Source: Candidatus Zixiibacteriota bacterium
Lineage (GTDB): Bacteria; Zixibacteria; MSB-5A5; JAABVY01; JAHJOQ01
Reading direction: 5' to 3'
Assembly: GCA_030631455.1 (NCBI GenBank)
Contig: DAOVLC010000036.1
Coordinates: 1-8,911, forward strand
Length of the DNA: 8,911 bases
In this document: piece by piece, positions 1 to 6,343 of the stretch
Numbering within the stretch: the first letter of the stretch is position 1
Layout: each line of letters opens with the position of its first letter
Translations under genes and position numbers: made by a program
The notes under the pieces: generated by a model
The model's database searches: none
What the model saw: only the letters and a program-made list of their open reading frames with translations
What the model was told of the DNA's origin: nothing

Positions 1-991
1 TGGGTATCTAGGAGCCCCTATTCCGGAAGAGTATGGTGGTATGGGTATCGATTCATTCGCTCTGGTCTGTATGATCGAGGAATTCGCGCGTGCCAATGCC
101 GGTCTCGCGACTTTGGTTGCCGCACACCTGAGCCTTGGCTCTAAGACAGTCGAACTGTTTGGAAGCGAGGAGCAGAAGCAGAAATACCTGACTCAAGCGG
201 CCAAGGGCGCGATCACCTCATTCTGTCTCACGGAGCCGAATGCCGGGACTGATGTTCTCTCGATACGAGCCAAAGCCGAAGCCAACGGGAATGTCTATAT
301 CCTCAACGGCGAAAAGCAGTTCATTACATCGGCCGACATAGCGAAATTCTATGTGGTATTCTGCAAGGCTGAGAAAGGCGCTACCGCTTTTCTCGTTGAG
401 CGTGACAGCGACGGTCTCACGGTCGGGGCGCCGGAGAAGAAGCTTGGAATAAGATCGACAATGACATGTCCCGTGCACTTTCAAGATGTCAAAGTGCCGG
501 CGGAGAATATGATCGGAACCATAGGCAAAGGCCTAAGGGTTGCCTTGACTGTTCTTGATTATGGCCGAATTGGTGTAACTGCAGGAGCACTCGGTATCGC
601 GGAACAGGCTTTCGACGAGGCCGTCGAGTATTCCCAGAACCGCGTTCAGTTTGGAAAAACTATCTCCAGTTTCCAGTCAACGCAATTCAAATTCGCCGAC
701 ATGAGAGTGGAGCTTGACGCTGCGCGTTATCTGCTATACCATGCGATTGCTACGCTGTCCGAAGGAAAGCGTTTTACTGTTGATGCTGCCAAGGCTAAAC
801 TCAAGGCTTCTGAAGTCGCCAGCCTGGTTACCGATGAGAATGTGCAGATCCATGGCGGTTACGGCTACATACAGGATTACAATGCCGAACGCCTGTGGAG
901 GGATGCGAGAATCACCAGGATCTACGAGGGTACATCCGAAGCGATGCGTATGATTATAGGCGGCCAGTATCGTGCCAAAAGAGAGAAGTAA
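1..991 (+). CDS. Acyl-CoA dehydrogenase, 5'-truncated
   Basis: FAD-dependent alpha,beta-dehydrogenation of an acyl-CoA thioester. The reading frame is open from position 2, so the true start lies upstream; 329 residues are present and roughly 50 N-terminal residues are missing against a usual length near 380. Both family signatures are visible: LTEPNAGTD (around 227-255) and the Q-x2-GGYGY...RDAR block (around 844-909). The catalytic base is the Glu of IYEGTSE, codon 926-928. The NRVQFGKTISSFQ segment is the usual FAD/tetramer region. The chain ends normally at a TAA. It converges on yqeB with 22 bases between the two stop codons, so it belongs to a different transcription unit. Substrate cannot be read from the sequence; the neighbours suggest an alicyclic, aromatic-derived or dicarboxylic acyl-CoA, but an ordinary short-chain or branched-chain acyl-CoA is equally possible. 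Family assignment is secure. Confidence 0.95.
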   Translation, partial: GYLGAPIPEEYGGMGIDSFALVCMIEEFARANAGLATLVAAHLSLGSKTVELFGSEEQKQKYLTQAAKGAITSFCLTEPNAGTDVLSIRAKAEANGNVYILNGEKQFITSADIAKFYVVFCKAEKGATAFLVERDSDGLTVGAPEKKLGIRSTMTCPVHFQDVKVPAENMIGTIGKGLRVALTVLDYGRIGVTAGALGIAEQAFDEAVEYSQNRVQFGKTISSFQSTQFKFADMRVELDAARYLLYHAIATLSEGKRFTVDAAKAKLKASEVASLVTDENVQIHGGYGYIQDYNAERLWRDARITRIYEGTSEAMRMIIGGQYRAKREK

Positions 992-1013
992 GTGTAGGAC
1001 TTCCGCGCGATTT

Positions 1014-1850
1014 TCAGACGCTACCAATATTCCCGCTCGACGGTAGTCTGGCTTTTAGTGCCATGAATGCTTCCAGCGCCCCTTTGCCGATTGCGTTGGC
1101 TTTCTCGGATATCTTGTAACAGCGTTCTTTGTCACAGCGAGGGTCCACATCGCCGATTTTCTGTCCGATGGTAACCCCAAGACCATCATGAATTATCCCT
1201 CTGACAATTCCATCTATCTCACCAACGACCGAGACTCCTGCCACATCGCCGAGCACCTGACCCGCCTCCACAATGTCGGCGATTCTGCAGTTGGAGATGA
1301 ACTCCCCGTCGGCAGGAGACCGCAAGACTCTTTGGCGGCTGAAGCCTCTGACGGGAGCAGGGACCCCGGTATCGGACCGGGGACAACCGGTGAAATAGAC
1401 TCGCCCGAGGTCGTCTCCTCTATTCGTTTCTACAGCCGCATGGCAATTCTCACCAGCGGCAAACCCCGGGCCAAGACCAATTACAATAGGCGCCATATCG
1501 AGATCAGTATCGATATCTCGCTTGAGCATGCGACCGTCGACAACCGCCATCGGTGCCAGGGCATGCAACTGACCGGCCTTCGGATCGACCAAAACAGGAA
1601 CACGCCCGTTACCTGCTGCCACGCCTGCCTCTTCTGCGGAATTCACGACGACAGCGGTAACACCTTCGACAGTGACATTTTCTTTGAAGACGGCTTCTGC
1701 ATAACACACACGACGCCTGATGCAAATTGGAGAGGACATCTCCAGAGCAATCACCTCAAACCCGTTCATACATAAGTGTCGCATGACCCCTGAGGCCATC
1801 TCCCCTGCACCCCGAACGACTACCCTGTTATGCAAGAAACGCCGAGTCAT
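1014..1850 (-). CDS. yqeB: YqeB family molybdenum hydroxylase maturation protein (EF2563 type)
   Basis: Full-length (278 aa) member of the YqeB family, which travels with selenium-dependent molybdenum hydroxylases and is thought to help install a labile selenium-containing cofactor; its biochemistry is not established. Seen here: an N-terminal nucleotide-binding-like VVVRGAGEMASGV (10-22), the IRRRVCYAEAVF block (44-55), the central PIVIGLGPGFAAGENCHAAVET stretch (starting at 121), LRSPADGEF (176-184), and the C-terminal KIGDVDPR (231-238) followed by Cys244 and an AIGKGALEA segment. All match the family order. The ATG at 1850 overlaps the xdhC stop in ATGA and no strong ribosome-binding site precedes it, so translational coupling is likely. 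It is the last gene of the mocA-xdhC-yqeB unit. No selD or yqeC lies in the window; they would be expected elsewhere if the selenium route operates. Confidence 0.9.
   Translation of the reverse strand: MTRRFLHNRVVVRGAGEMASGVMRHLCMNGFEVIALEMSSPICIRRRVCYAEAVFKENVTVEGVTAVVVNSAEEAGVAAGNGRVPVLVDPKAGQLHALAPMAVVDGRMLKRDIDTDLDMAPIVIGLGPGFAAGENCHAAVETNRGDDLGRVYFTGCPRSDTGVPAPVRGFSRQRVLRSPADGEFISNCRIADIVEAGQVLGDVAGVSVVGEIDGIVRGIIHDGLGVTIGQKIGDVDPRCDKERCYKISEKANAIGKGALEAFMALKARLPSSGNIGSV
1015..1056 (+). terminator. Possible weak intrinsic terminator after the acyl-CoA dehydrogenase gene
   Basis: CAGA (1015-1018) and CTACC (1021-1025) can pair with GGTAG (1042-1046) and TCTG (1047-1050), leaving a two-base bulge and a 16-base loop. 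The stem is followed by GCTTTT. It lies 23 bases after the TAA, inside the 3' end of the convergent yqeB gene. The stem is only nine base pairs and the loop is large, so termination efficiency is doubtful. In the minus direction no T-run follows, so it would not end the yqeB transcript. Confidence 0.3.
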
Positions 1851-2629
1851 TGTGTTCTTGAGACAACTCCGTTCTTGACCGCGATCAACTCGGCCAGGAC
1901 GGAGACAGCGATTTCATAGGGGCCTTCTCCCTTGATGTCCAGGCCAATCGGCGCATGCACTCGCTCCAGCACTGTTCGATCGACTCCTGAATCCTCCAAC
2001 GACGAAAACACTTTGGCGATTTTCGCCTTTGACCCTATCATGCCGATATAGGCACAGTTTTCGTTTACGACCTGTGCGAGTACGGGCTGGTCATGCATGT
2101 GGGAGCGAGTAACGATGACCACATAGCAGTCACCGTCGAGAGATGGGAAATTCTCCCGGTAATCAGAGTCTGTCTGCAGGATCGAGACGGGTGGATTGTG
2201 GAGGCTCAGAATGTCCGGGCGATCATCAATGACAGTAATCAGGAAATCGGAGTCGAGCGCAAGCTTGACGAGCGCCTGGCAGATATGTCCACCTCCAAAA
2301 ATCAGCAGTCTCTTCGGTTTGGAGCTAAGCTCCATAAAAACCTCCGCTTTACCGCCACACGACATCCCGGTCGCATCATCGCCGGCCGTTGAGAGATTGT
2401 ATTTCTTCAGGATCTGGTCTGCACCCGTTTCCAGCAGGTGAAGGCAATCATCAATAACCAGCTTCTCAAAGGTGCCGCCACCTATCGTCCCATAAATCTT
2501 TCCGTCGGGATACACCAACATTTTCGCACCTGCTACACGTGGTGACGCTCCCGATGTTCTCACAATAGTTGCCAGCACAAACGGCTTCCCTGCCTTCTGC
2601 TTGTCACATATTTCATCAAAAATGCTCAT
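1847..2629 (-). CDS. xdhC: XdhC/CoxI family molybdenum cofactor insertion protein
   Basis: XdhC-type chaperones bind molybdenum cofactor, promote formation of its terminal sulfido (or related) ligand and hand it to xanthine-dehydrogenase-family apoenzymes in the cytoplasm. The 260-residue protein has the two expected parts. An N-terminal XdhC/CoxI domain contains TSGASPRVAGAKML (25-38), GTIGGG (47-52) and GMSCGG with conserved Cys91 (88-93). A C-terminal Rossmann-like domain contains LIFGGGHICQAL (109-120), RSHMHD (175-180), YIGMIGSKAK (194-203) and an EIAVSVLAELIAVKNG tail. The start is the ATG at 2629, overlapping the mocA stop as ATGA and preceded on the minus strand by AGAAGG five bases away. 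It sits between mocA and yqeB, consistent with one cofactor-maturation operon serving the hydroxylase encoded upstream. Confidence 0.95.
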   Translation of the reverse strand: MSIFDEICDKQKAGKPFVLATIVRTSGASPRVAGAKMLVYPDGKIYGTIGGGTFEKLVIDDCLHLLETGADQILKKYNLSTAGDDATGMSCGGKAEVFMELSSKPKRLLIFGGGHICQALVKLALDSDFLITVIDDRPDILSLHNPPVSILQTDSDYRENFPSLDGDCYVVIVTRSHMHDQPVLAQVVNENCAYIGMIGSKAKIAKVFSSLEDSGVDRTVLERVHAPIGLDIKGEGPYEIAVSVLAELIAVKNGVVSRTQ

Positions 2630-3237
2630 AGCACCTTCTCTCCGGCATCTTGTTTCAACAATCTCTGGTAATCAGCCTCACTATCGACATCTATTTGCTC
2701 TGCGTCGTCTTCCAGTTCGACAATTTCGTCTCCGTATTTCGCGATAAGCCTATTAGCGGCATGATCGCCCTCCATGCGCAACAGATCACCGAATACTTCT
2801 TTCGAGAATATGATTGGGTGACCGCGCCCAGCTGGGGTCTCGACATAGAGGATTGCGGGACGATCTTGCGTAAATCGGTTAATCGCTCTGTCAATCAGAC
2901 CGCTCGTCACTCTGGGCTTGTCTGCCACCATAAACAGTGCCGCATCAGCCTCTCCATCGATCTGTCCAATGGCACATCTTACAGACTCCACACGGCCAAA
3001 ACGATACTCGCTATTAAAGACAAAACTCGCTCTGTCTGTCATGTGGTCGTGCAGCGTTTTTTTGATCCGTTCACTCTCAAAACCGGTAACAACAAGAATT
3101 TCATCGATCTTGGAGTTCGACAGTTGCTCCAGAACCTCTTCGATGATGGTGTGCCCTCTGTACGTCAACAGCAGCTTGTTTGTCGCGCCCATGCGAGAGG
3201 AAGTCCCTGCAGCGAGTATTACTCCTGTTATAATCAT
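2626..3237 (-). CDS. mocA: MobA/MocA-like nucleotidyltransferase (probable molybdenum cofactor cytidylyltransferase)
   Basis: Likely transfers CMP from CTP to Mo-molybdopterin, making the molybdopterin cytosine dinucleotide used by bacterial xanthine-dehydrogenase-family enzymes. The 203-residue protein shows the nucleotide-binding loop GVILAAGTSSRMG with NKLLL (5-24), a VADKPRV segment (104-110) in the place of the metal-binding GDQP motif with Asp106, GRGHPIIF (137-144), the EGDHAANRLI helix (156-165) and a C-terminal IDVDSEADY (182-190). GTP-specific MobA cannot be excluded by eye, but the xdhC/yqeB neighbours favour the MocA/YgfJ branch. Minus-strand AAGGA lies six bases before the ATG, so the start is well supported. 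It is the first gene of the mocA-xdhC-yqeB operon, with an unusual leader upstream. Confidence 0.85.
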   Translation of the reverse strand: MIITGVILAAGTSSRMGATNKLLLTYRGHTIIEEVLEQLSNSKIDEILVVTGFESERIKKTLHDHMTDRASFVFNSEYRFGRVESVRCAIGQIDGEADAALFMVADKPRVTSGLIDRAINRFTQDRPAILYVETPAGRGHPIIFSKEVFGDLLRMEGDHAANRLIAKYGDEIVELEDDAEQIDVDSEADYQRLLKQDAGEKVL

Positions 3238-3308
3238 TCCGTATCCTTCATAACAACGAGTAGGTCAAGTCTCGGAAACCGGTGAAACTGGACGGAGAGA
3301 CTTAACAA

Positions 3309-3325
3309 TTCACGCGAAGCGTGAA
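3309..3325. repeat. Perfect hairpin TTCACGC-GAA-GCGTGAA
   Basis: Seven base pairs with a three-base loop, within the mocA leader. On the minus strand it is followed by TTGTTAAG, a poor T-run, so it is at best a weak attenuator; it may simply be one arm of the larger leader fold. Confidence 0.6.
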
Positions 3326-3343
3326 ATCAATAGCCAAAACCAT

Positions 3344-3380
3344 CCTTCGAAAGCTCAGGGCTTCCCTTCGACAACTCAGG
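3344..3380. repeat. Two tandem degenerate copies of a CCTTCGACAAGCTCAGG-type dispersed repeat
   Basis: CCTTCGAAAGCTCAGG (3344-3359) and CCTTCGACAACTCAGG (3365-3380) share 14 of 16 bases with a 21-base period. From memory, this motif is a common intergenic dispersed repeat in many environmental bacterial genomes. Each copy here departs slightly from the usual core, suggesting old or drifting copies. They lie inside the 11-bp inverted-repeat element before mocA. Confidence 0.55.
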
Positions 3381-3419
3381 ACAGGCAAGGGGTTTGACCT
3401 ACTCAGCTCCGCAAGCACA

Positions 3420-3447
3420 AATATAACGAGACGGGGAACAATGTCAA
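3420..3447 (-). promoter_or_regulatory. Putative sigma-70-type promoter of the mocA-xdhC-yqeB operon
   Basis: On the minus strand TTGACA (3447-3442) is followed by a 16-base spacer and TATATT (3425-3420). Transcription would start near 3412, giving a leader of about 175 bases before the mocA ATG at 3237. A perfect -35 and a five-of-six -10 inside a non-coding spacer make this credible. The maturation operon could therefore be transcribed separately from the hydroxylase genes upstream, although read-through across the spacer remains possible. Confidence 0.6.
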
Positions 3448-3509
3448 GGTGCGACAGCAATGGAACCGCGACAAACATTGATGCAGTGAGTGGCAGGCCC
3501 TTCGTGGCC

Positions 3510-5879
3510 TCACCCTCGCCTGCTCTTAGCCGCCTGCATTGCTGCCACAAGGCGTTCGGGTGTTACGGGAAGTTCTTCGATGCGGACGCCGGTCGCGTCG
3601 TAGATGGCGTTGAGAATGCATGGAATGACCGGCATGATAGCTCCCTCGCCGACCTCTTTTGCACCATATGGGCCGTTCGGTTCGTTGGATTCGACAATGA
3701 TTGCGTCGAGATGCGGCATGTCAAGTGCGGTCGGAATCTTGTATTCGGCGAGGTTCGCATTCACGATTCGGCCCTTGTTGTCATATATTATCTGCTCCAT
3801 CAGCGCCTCCCCCATGCCCATCATCATCGAACCCTGCATCTGACCCTCGACCTGCGTAACATTGATGGCATAGCCGCAGTCATGGGCGCCGGTAATATGT
3901 CCGACCGTGATTTCGCCGGTCTCGAGGTCAACGGTTACCTCGGCTATCTGCGCCGAACAACCGAAAGCTGGTGAGGTGCCGACCTTGGCTCCTTTGAACG
4001 AACCACCCAATGGCGGAGGGCGATACTTGCCTGTTCCTACAATGGTGCCGAGTTCGAGAAATGCGATTCGGCTCGCTTCGGCAAATGTCAACTGAGGCGT
4101 ATCAGGAAGGTCCGAAAAGCCCTTGTGCTCCTGGAGATATTCTTTCCTGAGCCGTGAGAAATCGAGTTCACCGGCAAGACTCACGACCTTCCCTTCTCTA
4201 AGATCGAGCGTTTCCGCAGGTACTTCAAGCTTACCGGCTATAGCCTCCAGAATCTGCTTCTTAGCATCACGGGCCGCCTCGCGGCAGGCATGGCCGGTCA
4301 TAAGAGTGGTGCGACTCGAATAAGCTCCCAAATCAACACTGAGGCTGGAGTCGCCGGAGAGTACTCTAACATCATCGAGATTCAGGCCAAGTTCCTCAGC
4401 CGTGATCATGGCCAGAACAGTGTCCGACCCCTGACCGATATCGGCCGCTCCCGACGAAACAGTAACTCCACCGCCGACCTCATCGACTTTCGTTACTACC
4501 GTGCAATGATATGTTCGAGATCGATATATCGGATACCCTGCGCCCGAGACAAAGAAACCACAAGCAGCGCCTATTCCCTTCCCGTCGCGGCGGGTCTTGC
4601 CACCGGATGAACGCTTCTTCTTCCAGGCGGCAGAGTCGCGGACCGCTTCAAGAGCTTCACGCATGCCGAAACTGCTGACGAACAATTCATTGCAGGTTGT
4701 TTCGCCCGCTTCCATTACGTTTTTCAGACGCAACTCGACCGGGTCCATACCCAGTTCCTCAGCGATGCGATCAAGCTGTACCTCGAAGAGTGCACGCGCA
4801 ATGACAGCACCATGTCCCCGCTGCGCCCCACATACCGGTTTATTCGTAACAACCCGGTGGCCGTCGTATTTCATATTCTTAAGTCGGTAGGGTCCGCCGA
4901 GAAGAGATCCGGAGTAGTAGATCGTAGCGATGCCGAAGCTGGCATAGGCTCCTCCGTCGAGGAGACACTCGTGTTCGAGAAACGCCAGGCTGCCGTCCTT
5001 TTTCACACCGGTGGTCATAGTGTGAAAAAACTGGTGTCTCGCCCGCGAATGGAGGAAGACCTGCTCCCGGTCGAAAGTGAGTTTCACAGGTTGGCCGGTC
5101 CTTATAGCTAAGAGACATGTTGCCAGTTCCGCGCTCGAACAGGAGGCCTTGGGCCCGAAACCACCGCCTACAGCCGGTTTAATCACTCGCACTTTGTGCA
5201 ACGGAATATTCAGAGCCATTGCCAAAGTGCGCTGTATGTAATGAGGCGCCTGTGTGGAACTCCACATGGTTAGACTACCGCTGGATTCCGTTTCAGCCAG
5301 AATGCTCTGTGGTTCCATGAAAGCAGCATCCTGCATCTTGCTGCTAAGGCGATCAGTGCGGATCAGATGTGATTCGCGACGTCCCTCCTCGATGTCTCCG
5401 AAATGCCAATGAACCTGGGCACAAATGTTGTTCTTGTACATTTCGTGAAGCTGTGGCTGCCCCTCATCCATTGCAGTGCGACCATCCAGAACCACCGGCA
5501 ACTCCTCAAAATCCACCTTGATCAGGCTCGTAGCCTCAAGAGCTGTGTCCAGGTCAATGGCGGCCACAGCTGCAATCTCATCGCCAACGTAACGGACTTT
5601 GTCGTGGCAGAAAACGGTCTCATCATAACGCGCCGGGCTGACCCCATACGGCGTTGTACCCGCCTCGCGGTGAGTTACCACTGCTTTGACTCCGGGCAGT
5701 TTTTCCGCACGAGACGTATCTATATTGAGTATGCGGGCATGCGCCAGAGGGCTGTGCAGAATAGCCCCGGTCAGCACACTGGGTCGCTTGAGATCATCAG
5801 TATAGAGCGCTTTCCCCGTGGCTTTATCTGCGGCATCCACACGAGGGGCGCGGGTATTGAGGATGCGATGCTTACTCAT
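3510..5879 (-). CDS. Molybdenum hydroxylase catalytic (Mo) subunit, 4-hydroxybenzoyl-CoA reductase alpha-like
   Basis: Molybdopterin-binding large subunit of a xanthine-dehydrogenase-family enzyme, 789 aa, full length. Visible motifs: GGGFG (238-242), GAQRGHG (351-357) after Cys350, AADIGQGSDT (478-487) with the cofactor-contacting Gln483, YSSRTTLMTG (520-529), and GAKEVGEG (739-746) with Glu745 as the expected catalytic base. The stretches around 309-325 (GGAYASFGIATIYYSGS), 351-357, 478-529 and 731-746 resemble the alpha subunit of 4-hydroxybenzoyl-CoA reductase (HcrA) more than CO or xanthine dehydrogenase, as I recall those sequences. That enzyme reductively removes the para-hydroxyl of 4-hydroxybenzoyl-CoA; whether this one does so is inference. 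The ATG at 5879 was chosen because it overlaps the 2Fe-2S gene stop as ATGA and has AGAGGA six bases upstream. The frame stays open to 5936 but that part is unlike the family. Confidence 0.93.
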   Translation of the reverse strand: MSKHRILNTRAPRVDAADKATGKALYTDDLKRPSVLTGAILHSPLAHARILNIDTSRAEKLPGVKAVVTHREAGTTPYGVSPARYDETVFCHDKVRYVGDEIAAVAAIDLDTALEATSLIKVDFEELPVVLDGRTAMDEGQPQLHEMYKNNICAQVHWHFGDIEEGRRESHLIRTDRLSSKMQDAAFMEPQSILAETESSGSLTMWSSTQAPHYIQRTLAMALNIPLHKVRVIKPAVGGGFGPKASCSSAELATCLLAIRTGQPVKLTFDREQVFLHSRARHQFFHTMTTGVKKDGSLAFLEHECLLDGGAYASFGIATIYYSGSLLGGPYRLKNMKYDGHRVVTNKPVCGAQRGHGAVIARALFEVQLDRIAEELGMDPVELRLKNVMEAGETTCNELFVSSFGMREALEAVRDSAAWKKKRSSGGKTRRDGKGIGAACGFFVSGAGYPIYRSRTYHCTVVTKVDEVGGGVTVSSGAADIGQGSDTVLAMITAEELGLNLDDVRVLSGDSSLSVDLGAYSSRTTLMTGHACREAARDAKKQILEAIAGKLEVPAETLDLREGKVVSLAGELDFSRLRKEYLQEHKGFSDLPDTPQLTFAEASRIAFLELGTIVGTGKYRPPPLGGSFKGAKVGTSPAFGCSAQIAEVTVDLETGEITVGHITGAHDCGYAINVTQVEGQMQGSMMMGMGEALMEQIIYDNKGRIVNANLAEYKIPTALDMPHLDAIIVESNEPNGPYGAKEVGEGAIMPVIPCILNAIYDATGVRIEELPVTPERLVAAMQAAKSRRG

Positions 5880-6343
5880 GATGTATCCTCTGAAGCAGCC
5901 TTGATGGCCTCGACAATTTTCTGATAGCCGGTGCAACGGCAGAGATTGCCGGAGATCGCCCTGCGGATATCCTGTTCATTGGGATTGTCGCTGCGCCGCA
6001 ACAGTTCAGTAGCCGTCATCAACATACCGGGCGAACAAAAGCCGCATTGAATAGCACCGTGGTCGACGAATGCTTGCTGCAAACGATTCAGTTTACCGTC
6101 TTCTGCCAGCCCTTCAACGGTCTCGACGGAACATCCATCTGCCTGAATGGCCAGTGTCAAACAGCTAAACGTGGCGACACCGTCCAGAAGCACAGTGCAT
6201 GTGCCGCAGTCGCCGATGCCACATCCCTTCTTGGTCCCGGTCAAGCCAAGATCCTCTCGCAACAGCTCAAGGAGTGTGCGGCGAGGTTCTATTGCAAGCT
6301 CGTGCAGGACTCCATTAACAGTGACTGATACTATTTTCTTCAT
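5876..6343 (-). CDS. Molybdenum hydroxylase 2Fe-2S subunit
   Basis: Small electron-transfer subunit carrying two [2Fe-2S] clusters that link FAD and the Mo site. The 155-residue length is typical. The N-terminal plant-ferredoxin-like domain has Cys41, Cys46, Cys49 and Cys61 (GCGIGDCGTC then SC). The C-terminal helical domain has Cys100, Cys103, Cys135 and Cys137 (QCGFC, CRC), with Gln99 in the position that contacts the pterin. All eight ligands are present, so the protein appears functional. It overlaps the FAD-subunit stop by ATGA at its start and the Mo-subunit ATG by ATGA at its end. It has no signal peptide, so the complex is cytoplasmic. Confidence 0.97.
   Translation of the reverse strand: MKKIVSVTVNGVLHELAIEPRRTLLELLREDLGLTGTKKGCGIGDCGTCTVLLDGVATFSCLTLAIQADGCSVETVEGLAEDGKLNRLQQAFVDHGAIQCGFCSPGMLMTATELLRRSDNPNEQDIRRAISGNLCRCTGYQKIVEAIKAASEDTS

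Larger units (their letters stand above)
3258..3404 (-). ncRNA. Candidate structured mRNA leader (or MITE-like element) bounded by an 11-bp inverted repeat
   Basis: GAGTAGGTCAA (3258-3268) is the exact reverse complement of TTGACCTACTC (3394-3404), enclosing 125 bases. Inside are a 7-bp inverted repeat AAGTCTC/GAGACTT (3267-3273 with 3297-3303), a perfect 7-bp hairpin with a three-base loop (3309-3325) and two copies of a dispersed repeat (3344-3380). Read on the minus strand, the outer stem would open about 8 bases after the predicted transcription start and close about 10 bases before the mocA ribosome-binding site, which stays outside it. This resembles a riboswitch-like leader. The alternative is a small non-autonomous insertion with terminal inverted repeats; no target-site duplication was found at the edges. 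I did not recognise a known riboswitch class. Confidence 0.4.

Noticed and set aside
1188..1775. Plus-strand open frame of 195 codons opposite yqeB
   Set aside because: It lies wholly antisense to a gene with clear family motifs, and its translation shows no recognisable domain.
2650..3285. Plus-strand open frame of 211 codons opposite mocA
   Set aside because: A shadow of the mocA reading frame: no family pattern, and the minus-strand protein is well conserved.
3250..3412. Target-site duplication flanking the 11-bp inverted repeat
   Set aside because: The bases just outside the two ends (TAACAAC and AGCTCCGC) do not match, so transposition is not supported by a duplication.
3490..3513. Hairpin AGGCC-CTTCGT-GGCCT at the Mo-subunit stop codon as a terminator
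   Set aside because: Only five base pairs plus a bulged extension, and no T-run follows on the minus strand.
3302..3550. Minus-strand 82-codon frame in the spacer before mocA
   Set aside because: It starts inside the Mo-subunit gene, runs through the hairpin and repeats, and its translation resembles nothing known to me.
3321..3974. Plus-strand open frame of 217 codons across the spacer and the 3' end of the Mo subunit
   Set aside because: Mostly antisense to the conserved C-terminus of the Mo subunit; the rest runs through repeats and the minus-strand promoter.
5880..5936. Upstream extension of the Mo subunit by 19 residues
   Set aside because: It would overlap the 2Fe-2S gene, lacks family similarity, and the ATG at 5879 has an ATGA overlap and a good ribosome-binding site.
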